This document shows positions 1-7,430 of a DNA stretch of 19,827 bases, in pieces (the first letter of the stretch is position 1; each line of letters starts with the position of its first letter). Origin of the DNA: CAWDPQ01 sp049642465 (GTDB taxonomy: Bacteria > Acidobacteriota > Vicinamibacteria > Vicinamibacterales > 2-12-FULL-66-21). Location: contig JBAROV010000020.1 of assembly GCA_049642465.1 (NCBI GenBank), forward strand, positions 1 to 19,827. Direction: 5' to 3'. The position numbers and the translations under genes were made by a program. Below the pieces are notes generated by a model. It was not told the DNA's origin. It saw only the letters and a list, made by a program, of their open reading frames with translations, and did no database searches.

Positions 1-124
1 GTGCAGGCCCATCGTGGAGCACGTCCGCCCACACGACCGTCTCACCTGGCAGGCCCGTCTGCTCCAGTATGATCCGGGTGCAATCGCCGTTGAGGACGTG
101 AAGGAGTTCAGGCACTGCGCGCAC
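1..124 (-). CDS. DUF1835-domain protein, 5' fragment (continues off left edge)
   Basis: Reading the minus strand leftwards from GTG at 124-122 gives an open frame to the edge of the window, about 41 codons. It includes ELLHVLNGDCTRIILEQTGL followed by PGETVVWADVLHDGPA. This closely resembles the N-terminus of DUF1835 proteins: an LH(I/V)LNGD strand, then G(I/L)PG..(L/V)VW.(D/E)VLH.GP. The in-frame stop at 130-128 limits the start to GTG 124 or GTG 115; neither has a convincing Shine-Dalgarno sequence. The biochemical role of DUF1835 is not established. The gene is head-to-head with the downstream lipoprotein gene, and their 5' ends touch or overlap, so promoters for each probably lie within the other gene. 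The family call is from memory of the conserved motif and rests on a short fragment. Confidence 0.72.
   Translation of the reverse strand, partial: MRAVPELLHVLNGDCTRIILEQTGLPGETVVWADVLHDGPA
101..106 (+). promoter_or_regulatory. Shine-Dalgarno AAGGAG that supports a CTG start at 115
   Basis: AAGGAG at 101-106 sits 8 nt before an in-frame CTG at 115-117. It is the only good ribosome-binding site near the 5' end of the lipoprotein gene, whose frame is closed upstream by TGA at 91-93. The same bases encode Leu-Leu of the opposing DUF1835 gene, so the match could be partly coincidental. Confidence 0.55.
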
Positions 125-1959
125 GGATCATCATACCGATCGCCTTGGCTCTGTTGTCAGCCGGATGCAGCAGGTCGGCTGTTGCGCCTCCCGCGTCGAC
201 ACGCAGCCTGATCCTCTTCACGATCGACACGCTGCGTGCGGACCGGGTCGGAGCGTACGGGTATGGCGCCGCTCGCACACCCACCATGGATTCCCTTGGG
301 CGCGAAGGTGCGGTGTTCACGCGGGCGTTTGCAACCGCCCCGATCACGCTGCCGGCGCACGCCTCAATCATGACGGGCCGCTATCCCCCCGGCCACGGCG
401 CCCGTCACAATGGCATCCGTGTGAGGGCAGATGTCCCGACGATCGCCGAAGCGTTGAGCCGGTCGGGTTTCGCGACCGGCGCGTTCGTCGGCGCCTTTCC
501 TCTGGACCGCCGATTCGGACTGAACCGCGGGTTCGCCGCCTATGGCGATCGAATGCCGCGCGGCGCCGGCGAGCACCCGGCGAACGAGCGTCCCGGACGC
601 GAAGTCGCGGACGAGGCGATCGATTGGCTCGGTCAGCATCGCTCGTCGCGCTTCTTCTTGTGGGTGCATTTCTTCGACCCCCACGCCCCGTACGGCGATG
701 CTCGCGATGGTCGCCCGACCGCCGTTCGATATGACGATGAGATTGCTGAGTCCGATCGGCAGATGCGCAGGGTGTTGGACGCGCTCGGCGAACTCCGGTC
801 TACAACCCTGGTCGCCGTGACGGGAGATCACGGAGAGGCATTCGGCGAGCACGGCGAAATCGCGCACAGCATCTTCGTGTACGACACCACGCTGCGTGTG
901 CCGCTCATCCTGGCCGGACCCTCGGTGCGGGCAAGACAGATCGATACACCGGTATCCCACGTCGATCTCGCGCCCACCCTCATGCGTCTGCTGGGAGTCG
1001 CGCCTCTTGATTCGGACGGCGTCGATCTGACGGCAGCCATCGATGCTGGTTCGCTCCCTGCACGGGACCTCTACGCCGAGTCGTTTGCGCCGCTGCTCGA
1101 TTTTGGCTGGAGCGCTTTGCGCAGCGTCCGTGCGGAGGGATGGAAGTACATTGACGCGCCTCGATCGGAGTTGTACGCGGTCGCTGAAGATGCTTCGGAG
1201 CGTACGGATCGCGCGAGCTCCGACACGGCCCGCGTCGCGTCAATGCGGGAACGTCTGACGCGCTACGGACCTTCATCCGATCTCACGCCCGGGATCCTGC
1301 CAGGCGGGCTGGATCGTGAAGCCCGCGCCAGACTGATGGCGCTCGGTTATGCAGGCGGAAGCTCCGCTCCGACCGGTTCACGAGCCGATCCCAAGGACCG
1401 CCGAGAGCTTGCCGCCCAGCTCGCGCGCGTCATCTCCGGGGAATTGCACGGTCCGGCTCTCGAATCAGCGCTGCGCGACATCCTCCGCCTCGATCCGGGG
1501 AATTCGCAGGCACACCTTCGGTTGGGGTACGTGCTGCAGGAGTCCGCTCGCTGCGCCGAGGCCATCCCACATTTTGAGCGCGCGATCGCATCCCGGCTGC
1601 CCACCGCGGACGCACATCTCGGGCTCGCCGCGTGTCAGGCCGCTGCCCGGCGGTTCGACGCTGCGATCGCCACACTGCGCGGAGCCGATCGAGTCGAGCC
1701 TGACAATCCGGTCGTGATCGCGAATCTCGGAGCCGTATTGTCCGACGGCGGCCGCCCGGCTGAAGGACTTCCCCACCTCGAGCGCGCGGTCGCGCTCGAT
1801 CCATCCCTAGATCAAGCGCGCTTTTATCTCGCGGTCACGCTCGGCCGGCTGGGTCGAAGGGACGAAGCGTCTCGCGAAGCCAGCGAGCTCCTCCGTCGGC
1901 TGCCGCCCGACGCTCCTCAGCGCGCTGAAGTTCAGCGACTCGTCAAGGCGTTGAAATAA
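115..1959 (+). CDS. Lipoprotein with sulfatase/phosphodiesterase-like domain and C-terminal TPRs
   Basis: This 614-aa protein belongs to the alkaline phosphatase superfamily (sulfatase-like fold), followed by TPR repeats at about 465-600. Metal-site elements are visible: D38 in FTIDT, HFFDPHAPYGD at 185-195, and D238/H239 in TGDHGE. The nucleophile segment is T78-L-P-A-H ahead of IMTGRYPPGHG. Sulfatases need Cys or Ser there, whereas Thr in a T-(F/L)-P-x-H context is typical of NPP-type phosphodiesterases. A phosphodiesterase or transferase is therefore as likely as a sulfatase. Start: TTG at 145 would leave only MALLSAGC before the lipobox. Starting at CTG 115, with AAGGAG 8 nt upstream, gives a complete lipoprotein signal, RARIIIPIALALLSAGC, with the lipidated Cys at residue 18. 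The product is probably anchored to a membrane, facing the periplasm. It lies upstream of a TonB receptor and has a paralogue at 5304-7379. Substrate unknown. Confidence 0.85.
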   Translation: MRARIIIPIALALLSAGCSRSAVAPPASTRSLILFTIDTLRADRVGAYGYGAARTPTMDSLGREGAVFTRAFATAPITLPAHASIMTGRYPPGHGARHNGIRVRADVPTIAEALSRSGFATGAFVGAFPLDRRFGLNRGFAAYGDRMPRGAGEHPANERPGREVADEAIDWLGQHRSSRFFLWVHFFDPHAPYGDARDGRPTAVRYDDEIAESDRQMRRVLDALGELRSTTLVAVTGDHGEAFGEHGEIAHSIFVYDTTLRVPLILAGPSVRARQIDTPVSHVDLAPTLMRLLGVAPLDSDGVDLTAAIDAGSLPARDLYAESFAPLLDFGWSALRSVRAEGWKYIDAPRSELYAVAEDASERTDRASSDTARVASMRERLTRYGPSSDLTPGILPGGLDREARARLMALGYAGGSSAPTGSRADPKDRRELAAQLARVISGELHGPALESALRDILRLDPGNSQAHLRLGYVLQESARCAEAIPHFERAIASRLPTADAHLGLAACQAAARRFDAAIATLRGADRVEPDNPVVIANLGAVLSDGGRPAEGLPHLERAVALDPSLDQARFYLAVTLGRLGRRDEASREASELLRRLPPDAPQRAEVQRLVKALK

Positions 1960-1969
1960 CCTGCGAGAC

Positions 1970-2009
1970 GGGAGGTCGGGGGATCGGGAGATCAGGAGAT
2001 CGGGAGGTT
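1970..2009. repeat. Octanucleotide micro-tandem repeat, 5 units
   Basis: Five consecutive 8-nt units lie just after the lipoprotein gene: GGGAGGTC, GGGGGATC, GGGAGATC, AGGAGATC and GGGAGGTT. The same words in reverse complement (GATCTCCC, GACCTC) recur at 9930-9949. Confidence 0.8.
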
Positions 2010-2210
2010 CGTGGTCGGAAGTTGGGTATCCCCGACTTGGATCACGAAAAGTCGGATATCTTGCCAGCCGGATCCAACTGATTGGATTTACCGTCCAGCC
2101 GATCTCAGATTGGAGTCGGTAGTACCGCATTCTTTCATCCCTGGAGAATCACGAGTGGTGGCGTGTGGGTTGCTACTCACCATCGGATTCAGCAAATCTG
2201 TCCCGCTCAC

Positions 2211-2217
2211 AGGGAGG
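2211..2217 (+). promoter_or_regulatory. Shine-Dalgarno AGGGAGG of the TonB receptor gene
   Basis: AGGGAGG lies 7 nt before ATG 2225. It selects this start over the in-frame GTG at 2165, whose extra 20 residues would precede and mask a normal signal peptide. Confidence 0.8.
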
Positions 2218-2224
2218 CCGAGTA

Positions 2225-5197
2225 ATGCGAAGGATTCTCATCGCCGCGTGTGCGTTCGCCGCACTTGCGGTCGTTGCGCCCGAAGCTCTTGCGCAACAGA
2301 CGGCTGGCAACATCACCGGACGGATCACCGACGACCAGGGGGCCGCGGTGCCCGGCGTATCGGTCACCGGACGGAACACCGAAACCGGTTTCGTTCGGAC
2401 GGATGTCTCGGACGGTGAGGGCATCTACCGGTTGACGGCGATGCCAGTTGGCACCTACGACATCACGGCCGAACTCCAGGGGTTCAGCAAATTCGAAAGC
2501 AAGGGGATCGTCCTCAACGTCGGCCAGACGCTCGACGTGAACGTCGCGCTCAAAGTCGCGGCGCTCCAGGAGGCGATCACCGTCAGCGGCGCCACGCCGC
2601 TGATTGAAACGTCATCTTCGTCGGTCGGCGGCGTCGTGGACGTCGGCCGCATCGAGAGCTTGCCGCTCAACGGCCGGCAGTTTGCCAACGCGGCCATCAC
2701 CATTCCCGGAGTCGGGCTCGGGTTCCATTCCGATCCGACCAAGAGCACGCAGTATTCGCCGCAGATCGCCGGCGGCAACGGGCGCAACGTCAACTATCAG
2801 ATCGACGGCGGCGACAACAACGACGACACGGTCGGCGGCCTGCTGCAGCTCTTCCCGCTCGAGGCGATTCAGGAGTTCAACTTCATCACGTCGCGCTACA
2901 AGGCGGAGTACGGCCGCAGCAACGGCGGCGTAATGAACATCGTCACGAAGAGCGGAACCAACGACCTGCGTGGCTCCTGGTTTACGCTTTTTCGCGACGA
3001 CACGCTCAACGCGAAGACGGAAAACGAGCGGCGCTCCGAAGTCGACAAGCAGGACTATCGGCGGTGGCAGTACGGCGGATCGTTCGGCGGGCCGATCGTG
3101 AAAGACAAGGCTCACTTCTTCGGCGCCTACGAGCGGACGCAGCAGGACACCTTCCAGGTGGTCGACACGCTGGGGTTGTTTCCCGATCTCGACGGTATCT
3201 ACACGACGCCTTATCGCGAAAACCTGATCACCGCCAAAGCGACGTCGCAGGTGACCGCTACGCAATACCTCGCCGTTCGCTACGGCCGTAACACGAACTC
3301 GCAGCCGTATGGCCCCGACCCGCAGATTCCGCCGAGTGGGTGGGGAACGAGCACCAACTCCTTCAATTCGGTGAACCTGAACCACAACTGGGTGCTTGGC
3401 GGCTCGAAGCTCAACGAGTTCATCTTTCAATATGCCGACTTCGCCAACGCCATTACGGCCAACAGTCTCGATCCGCAGATTTCCTTTGCCAATGGCGTAT
3501 CGATCGGACAGAACACGAACACGCCGCAACAGACGCAGCAGAAGAAGTGGCAGTTCCGTGACGATTTTTCCTGGAGCCTCCCCGGTCTGGGCGGCCTTGG
3601 CCATGATTTCAAGGCGGGGGTCAGTTACATCCGTCAGCCGCGGTTGTTCATCACGTTCAATACCGGAACGGGTGACTACGCCTACAACCTTGGGGGCAAC
3701 GACCTCAATGCGATTGTCACCAGCGTCACGCGCAACGGCGGCGCCGCCGAAACCAACATCCCGAATTCTCAATTTGGCACCTACATTCAAGATGATTTCC
3801 GGGTGACGGACCGGCTCACGCTGAACCTCGGCTTCCGCTATGACTATCTGGACGGCTGGGCCATCGATCAGCAGCTCAATCCCAACTTCGTGACCCTGCA
3901 GAATGCCGCCAATGCCGGCCGGTTTTCGGGAATCAAGGCATTCCGCGAGTTCGGGCTCGACAGCAAGGAAGACACGAACAACTGGCAGGGGCGCGTCGGG
4001 TTTGCCTGGAACCTCGATGGCAGCGGCCGCGACGTCATCCGTGCGGGGTACGGCCGCTATTACGACGTCGGCTATACCAACGCGAACATTCTGTTCGCCG
4101 CGATTAATGCGACGGGCATCGGCGCAGGGACGGTGTTCAGCGTCAGCAATCCGAACGGCATCCGAAAAGCCGATGGATCGCTGTTCCGAGTTGGCGATCC
4201 CATCAGTACGATTCAGAGCCAGAACGAAGCGGGCGGCGCGTTACCGCTCAACTCGCACATCGCGTCGCCGCGGATCCGTCAGCCGTACGCCGATCAGTAC
4301 TCGGTTGGCTGGTCCCACCAGCTCGATGCCGCGACCGTGATCGACGTGGACTACACGCATTCGGACGGCCGAGACCTTGGATGGCGCATCCAGCTCAATC
4401 AGCGCAATCCTGGCGTCGGAGCCAGCGGTCCTCGCGTGTTTGCGGATCTTCCGATTAGTCCGGCGAATTTCAACATCGATATCAGCGATGGCAAGAGCCG
4501 GTACGACGGGATCAACTTCGGCGTGCGGCGCCGGCTGTCGGGAGGACTGCAGTTCTCGACGTGGTATTCGCTGTCGTCCGCAAAATCGACCACCGGCAAC
4601 GGCTCCGACGAATTGAACGTGCAGAACATTCAGAACCACCTCGATCCGTATGCGGACGTGCAATTCGGGCCTTCGGGACGCACCGACTCGAGACATCGCG
4701 TCACGTTGTCGGCGGTCTGGCAGGCGCCCTGGGGCCTGACCGTTTCGCCGATCTTCCGCTATCGGTCTGCGCTGCCGGTCAATTTGACGCAGGGCGTCGA
4801 CCTGAACGAGAACGGCATCAACAACGACATCCCGGATCGGGCGTTCGCGTTCGACGGCTTCGATTCGAACGGCTTTGCCCAGGTCAAGGACATCGGCCCG
4901 TGCGAAACCATCAACTGCGGCCGCGGCGCGAGCCAGTCGACATTCAACCTCCGCGTCTCGAAAGGATTCGCCATACGGGGAACGGCGCGGATCGAGGCGA
5001 TTGCCGAGATCTTCAACCTCTTCAACGCGAAAAACCCCTCGGGTTTCATCGGACGCCGGTTCACCGGGTCGCTGTCGGACCCAGTACCGAACGTGTCGAG
5101 CGGCGTGCCTCAGTTCCTGCGTCCGACCGAGTTCGCGGGGTTCTTCCAGAATCCTGAACAGCGTGTCGGCCAGATTGGGTTCAGGTTTACGTTCTGA
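2225..5197 (+). CDS. Oar-like TonB-dependent outer membrane receptor with carboxypeptidase-regulatory domain
   Basis: This 990-aa outer membrane protein probably takes up large ligands such as oligosaccharides, peptides or chelates, using TonB energy. Residues 1-23 are a Sec signal peptide ending ALA before QQ. Residues about 26-110 form a CarboxypepD_reg-like beta-sandwich (GNITGRITDDQGAAVPGVSV). A TonB-box-like stretch follows near 115-122 (QEAITVSG). The plug spans about 128-245 (SLPLNGRQF, YQIDGGDNND, EYGRSNGGVMNIVTKSGTN). The rest is beta-barrel, ending in GFRFTF with the terminal Phe expected for outer membrane assembly. Such long receptors are strongly expanded in Acidobacteriota. ATG 2225 is chosen for its ribosome-binding site and signal peptide. 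It follows the lipoprotein gene on the same strand and converges with the second sulfatase-like gene, so the three may act on one extracellular substrate. Ligand unknown. Confidence 0.93.
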   Translation: MRRILIAACAFAALAVVAPEALAQQTAGNITGRITDDQGAAVPGVSVTGRNTETGFVRTDVSDGEGIYRLTAMPVGTYDITAELQGFSKFESKGIVLNVGQTLDVNVALKVAALQEAITVSGATPLIETSSSSVGGVVDVGRIESLPLNGRQFANAAITIPGVGLGFHSDPTKSTQYSPQIAGGNGRNVNYQIDGGDNNDDTVGGLLQLFPLEAIQEFNFITSRYKAEYGRSNGGVMNIVTKSGTNDLRGSWFTLFRDDTLNAKTENERRSEVDKQDYRRWQYGGSFGGPIVKDKAHFFGAYERTQQDTFQVVDTLGLFPDLDGIYTTPYRENLITAKATSQVTATQYLAVRYGRNTNSQPYGPDPQIPPSGWGTSTNSFNSVNLNHNWVLGGSKLNEFIFQYADFANAITANSLDPQISFANGVSIGQNTNTPQQTQQKKWQFRDDFSWSLPGLGGLGHDFKAGVSYIRQPRLFITFNTGTGDYAYNLGGNDLNAIVTSVTRNGGAAETNIPNSQFGTYIQDDFRVTDRLTLNLGFRYDYLDGWAIDQQLNPNFVTLQNAANAGRFSGIKAFREFGLDSKEDTNNWQGRVGFAWNLDGSGRDVIRAGYGRYYDVGYTNANILFAAINATGIGAGTVFSVSNPNGIRKADGSLFRVGDPISTIQSQNEAGGALPLNSHIASPRIRQPYADQYSVGWSHQLDAATVIDVDYTHSDGRDLGWRIQLNQRNPGVGASGPRVFADLPISPANFNIDISDGKSRYDGINFGVRRRLSGGLQFSTWYSLSSAKSTTGNGSDELNVQNIQNHLDPYADVQFGPSGRTDSRHRVTLSAVWQAPWGLTVSPIFRYRSALPVNLTQGVDLNENGINNDIPDRAFAFDGFDSNGFAQVKDIGPCETINCGRGASQSTFNLRVSKGFAIRGTARIEAIAEIFNLFNAKNPSGFIGRRFTGSLSDPVPNVSSGVPQFLRPTEFAGFFQNPEQRVGQIGFRFTF

Positions 5198-5303
5198 CCC
5201 ACCTTCGCGCTGCGCGCTACGGCGGGCAAGCGCTCGTCAGCTTCCAGCTTCCGGCTTCCAGCTCCCAGCTTCCAGTTGGGAGTTGGGAGTTGGGCCTTGG
5301 AAA
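5198..5303. repeat. Heptanucleotide micro-tandem repeat in a convergent intergenic region
   Basis: Between two convergent genes, 5239-5294 consists of eight 7-nt units in phase: AGCTTCC, AGCTTCC, GGCTTCC, AGCTCCC, AGCTTCC, then AGTTGGG three times. Units of the two halves can pair (5260-5267 with 5277-5284, 9-nt loop, one G-U pair). The region might thus fold as a hairpin between the two gene ends, but there is no T-tract. The preceding 13-mer GCGCGCTACGGCG (5212-5224) recurs at 10107-10119. Confidence 0.8.
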
Positions 5304-7379
5304 TTACCGGGTTTCACGGCCTTCGATCTGTTCCAACAATTCCCGAGCAGCTTTCCGTTCGCGCCTGGCCGTGGCGGGCGCGTTCGATAACAACGCGCGG
5401 TATGTCTGCGCCGCTCTGCCGCGATCCCCGCTCTCCTGATAGGCAATCCCGAGATTCAGCCGCGCTTCAGAGAAATCCGGTGAACGCTCGATCGCGCGGG
5501 TGAGGAGTGGAATCGCATCCGCGGGCGCACCGCGTTGAACGAGTACCACGCCCAACCCGTTGAGCGCATCGGGATAATTCGGGTCAACGTCCAGCGCGCG
5601 ACGGTAAGCGGATTCCGCAGCGGTCAGATCGCCCGACTCACGGCGCGCGTTACCCAGGTTGCTCCAAGGCGACGGGTTTTGCGGATCCACCTCGGCGGCA
5701 CGTGCGAACGCGGCTGCAGCTTCGACTGGGCGGCCGGCAGCCGCATGCAGCAGTCCGAGGCCGTCGAGCGCGGCGGGGTTGTCTTTGTCGAGCGTCAGCG
5801 CCGCCTGTTCCGCGCGCACGGCTTCGGCGGACTGACCGGCCGCGCGGGCGGCAACCGCGAGATCGTGAAACAGCATCGCATCGCTCGGATGCTGCTTCAC
5901 CAAGGCGCGATATCGCTGCAGCGCTGCCGAAGCGTGTCCGGCCTCCATCAACGCGCGCGCGTACGTCCCTTCGAACACCAGCGAACCTGGGAATCTCGCC
6001 GCCAGCCCCTCGAGCGCCGGAATGGCTTCTCGGGCCCGCCCGGCATTCAGCGGCTCGAGGGCGCGCTCGAAAGTCGTCCATTCCTGAATCACCCGTGCGG
6101 GATTGGGCGCAGTCGCAGAAGGTGTGGCGGGCGCTCCAGACACGTATCCGAGTGACCGAAGGCGCGCGGCGGTCTCCTGATCGACCTGCTGCGGCGCCTG
6201 AGCACTCCGCGGACGGCCAAGCTGCCGCAGGCGCTCCGTCATGCGCTCGACCAAAGGGGCATGGGCATTCGCGACGTTCTGCGTCTCACCCGGATCGTCT
6301 CTGAGGTGGTAAAGCTCTGGCTCCGACGAGAGCAGCAACTTCCAGCGGTCATCAGCAAGCGCGGCGATCGGATGCCACCCTGCCGTACGCGGATACTGCG
6401 TTTCTGCATAGACATCGCGCTCTTTACGAGCGAGCAGGAGCCAGCCCCCCATCGTATCCGGCGCTCTCACGTGCGCAGCGTCGAGCAGGCTGCGCGCGAG
6501 ATCGCCAAGAGTGACGGGATCGCTGACCCGACCGCGCGCGCGAGCTGCAGGCGCGACAAACACCAGAGGCACTCGCAGGGTGGAGTCGTACGCGAGCATG
6601 CCATGGGTGCGTTCGTTGTGCTGCCCGAGACCTTCCCCATGATCGCCGGCGAGTGCAATGACCGCATCCTCGTACCACCCCCGCTGGCGCAGAGCCTCGA
6701 AGACGCGGCCAACTTGCGCATCGGCGTAAGCAACTTCTCCGTCGTATGCGTGCCCGTTGGCCCTGGCCAGGAACTCTTTCGGCGGGTCGTATGGCGCGTG
6801 AGGGTCGTAGAGGTGAATCCACACGAAGAACGGCGGCCGCACGTCGCGCAGCCAGGCCAGCGCCGCGTCAACGACCTGCTCGGCGCGACGCTCCGCTTCG
6901 AGCGACTGCGAGCGCGCGGGGTTACGCGGCACGCGATCGTCGTACAGGTCGAAGCCGTCGGCGAGTCCGAAGCGATGGTCCAGCACGTAGGCGCCAACGA
7001 ACGCGGCTGTCCGATAACCGGCGCCCTGAAGAACTCGCGCGAGCGTTGGAGGCCCGGACCGAAACACCACGCCGTTCTCGCGGACTCCATGCTCGGGCGG
7101 CTGGGACCCCGTCATGATCGTGACGTGCGACGGAAGCGTCAGGGGGACAGCCGTGCGGGCGTTGTCAAAAACGACACCCCGAGCGCCGAGCGCGTCGATC
7201 GCGGGCGTCAATCCGCGCCCCACGCGGTCGGCGCGCAAAGTATCGATTGTGATCAGCACGATATTCGACCGCGTCGGCGCGTCCACCACCGGCGGCCGGC
7301 CGCCCCGGCGGAGCCAGAGCAGACCGATCAACACGAAGAACACCACGAGAGTAATCGCCAGCAGGCTCGAACGCCGCAC
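5304..7379 (-). CDS. Membrane-anchored sulfatase/phosphodiesterase-like protein with C-terminal TPRs
   Basis: This 691-aa paralogue of the lipoprotein at 115-1959 has an N-terminal signal anchor instead of a lipobox (hydrophobic residues about 6-23, then RR), placing the catalytic domain in the periplasm. Visible motifs are D46 in ITIDTLRAD, the nucleophile segment T81-L-P-S-H ahead of IMTG, HLYDPHAPYD at 189-198, D246/H247 in AGDHGE, and H259. As in the paralogue, Thr replaces the Cys/Ser needed for formylglycine, so hydrolysis of phosphodiesters or phosphoryl transfer is at least as likely as sulfatase activity. About seven TPR units occupy residues 435-685 and suggest protein-protein contacts. 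The start is GTG 7379 with no clear ribosome-binding site. The gene diverges from the aminotransferase across 51 bp and converges with the TonB receptor. Confidence 0.87.
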   Translation of the reverse strand: MRRSSLLAITLVVFFVLIGLLWLRRGGRPPVVDAPTRSNIVLITIDTLRADRVGRGLTPAIDALGARGVVFDNARTAVPLTLPSHVTIMTGSQPPEHGVRENGVVFRSGPPTLARVLQGAGYRTAAFVGAYVLDHRFGLADGFDLYDDRVPRNPARSQSLEAERRAEQVVDAALAWLRDVRPPFFVWIHLYDPHAPYDPPKEFLARANGHAYDGEVAYADAQVGRVFEALRQRGWYEDAVIALAGDHGEGLGQHNERTHGMLAYDSTLRVPLVFVAPAARARGRVSDPVTLGDLARSLLDAAHVRAPDTMGGWLLLARKERDVYAETQYPRTAGWHPIAALADDRWKLLLSSEPELYHLRDDPGETQNVANAHAPLVERMTERLRQLGRPRSAQAPQQVDQETAARLRSLGYVSGAPATPSATAPNPARVIQEWTTFERALEPLNAGRAREAIPALEGLAARFPGSLVFEGTYARALMEAGHASAALQRYRALVKQHPSDAMLFHDLAVAARAAGQSAEAVRAEQAALTLDKDNPAALDGLGLLHAAAGRPVEAAAAFARAAEVDPQNPSPWSNLGNARRESGDLTAAESAYRRALDVDPNYPDALNGLGVVLVQRGAPADAIPLLTRAIERSPDFSEARLNLGIAYQESGDRGRAAQTYRALLSNAPATARRERKAARELLEQIEGRETR

Positions 7380-7430
7380 GCGAAAAGCATATCGCGCGAA
7401 GCGTTGTATAGTTCACCGGGAGCACGCCAT
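7380..7430. promoter_or_regulatory. Divergent intergenic region, possible promoters for both flanking genes
   Basis: These 51 bp separate two divergent start codons, so at least part of each promoter should be here or in the flanking coding ends. TATAGT at 7407-7412 resembles a plus-strand -10 box, but it would leave a leader of only about 10 nt and overlap the GGGAG ribosome-binding site (7418-7422) of the ATG at 7431. It would suit the alternative ATG at 7497 better. Confidence 0.35.

Larger units (their letters stand above)
1960..2224. other. 265-bp intergenic region before the TonB receptor gene
   Basis: No gene is seen. The region holds an 8-nt tandem repeat (1970-2009), a 7-bp inverted repeat (2032-2038 CCGACTT with 2049-2055 AAGTCGG, 10-nt loop, no T-tract) and the receptor's ribosome-binding site. 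No convincing sigma70 promoter could be picked by eye, although transcription of the receptor probably begins here. Confidence 0.6.

Noticed and set aside
115..1959. Annotation as a classical formylglycine sulfatase
   Set aside because: The nucleophile position is Thr in T-L-P-A-H, without the C/S-x-P-x-R motif required for formylglycine formation.
2032..2055. Possible rho-independent terminator after the lipoprotein gene
   Set aside because: The 7-bp stem with a 10-nt loop is followed by TATCTTG, not a T-run, and lies 73 bp past the stop codon.
2612..3790. 392-codon minus-strand frame inside the TonB receptor gene
   Set aside because: The receptor frame has clear domains throughout; the antisense frame is a shadow common in high-GC DNA and shows no recognisable motif.
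5239..5294. Possible CRISPR-like array
   Set aside because: Units are 7 nt with no spacers; this is a micro-tandem repeat.
6261..7430. Open 390-codon extension upstream of the aminotransferase
   Set aside because: It is antisense to the well-supported sulfatase-like/TPR gene, has low-complexity Arg-rich translation, and a good start with ribosome-binding site exists at 7431.
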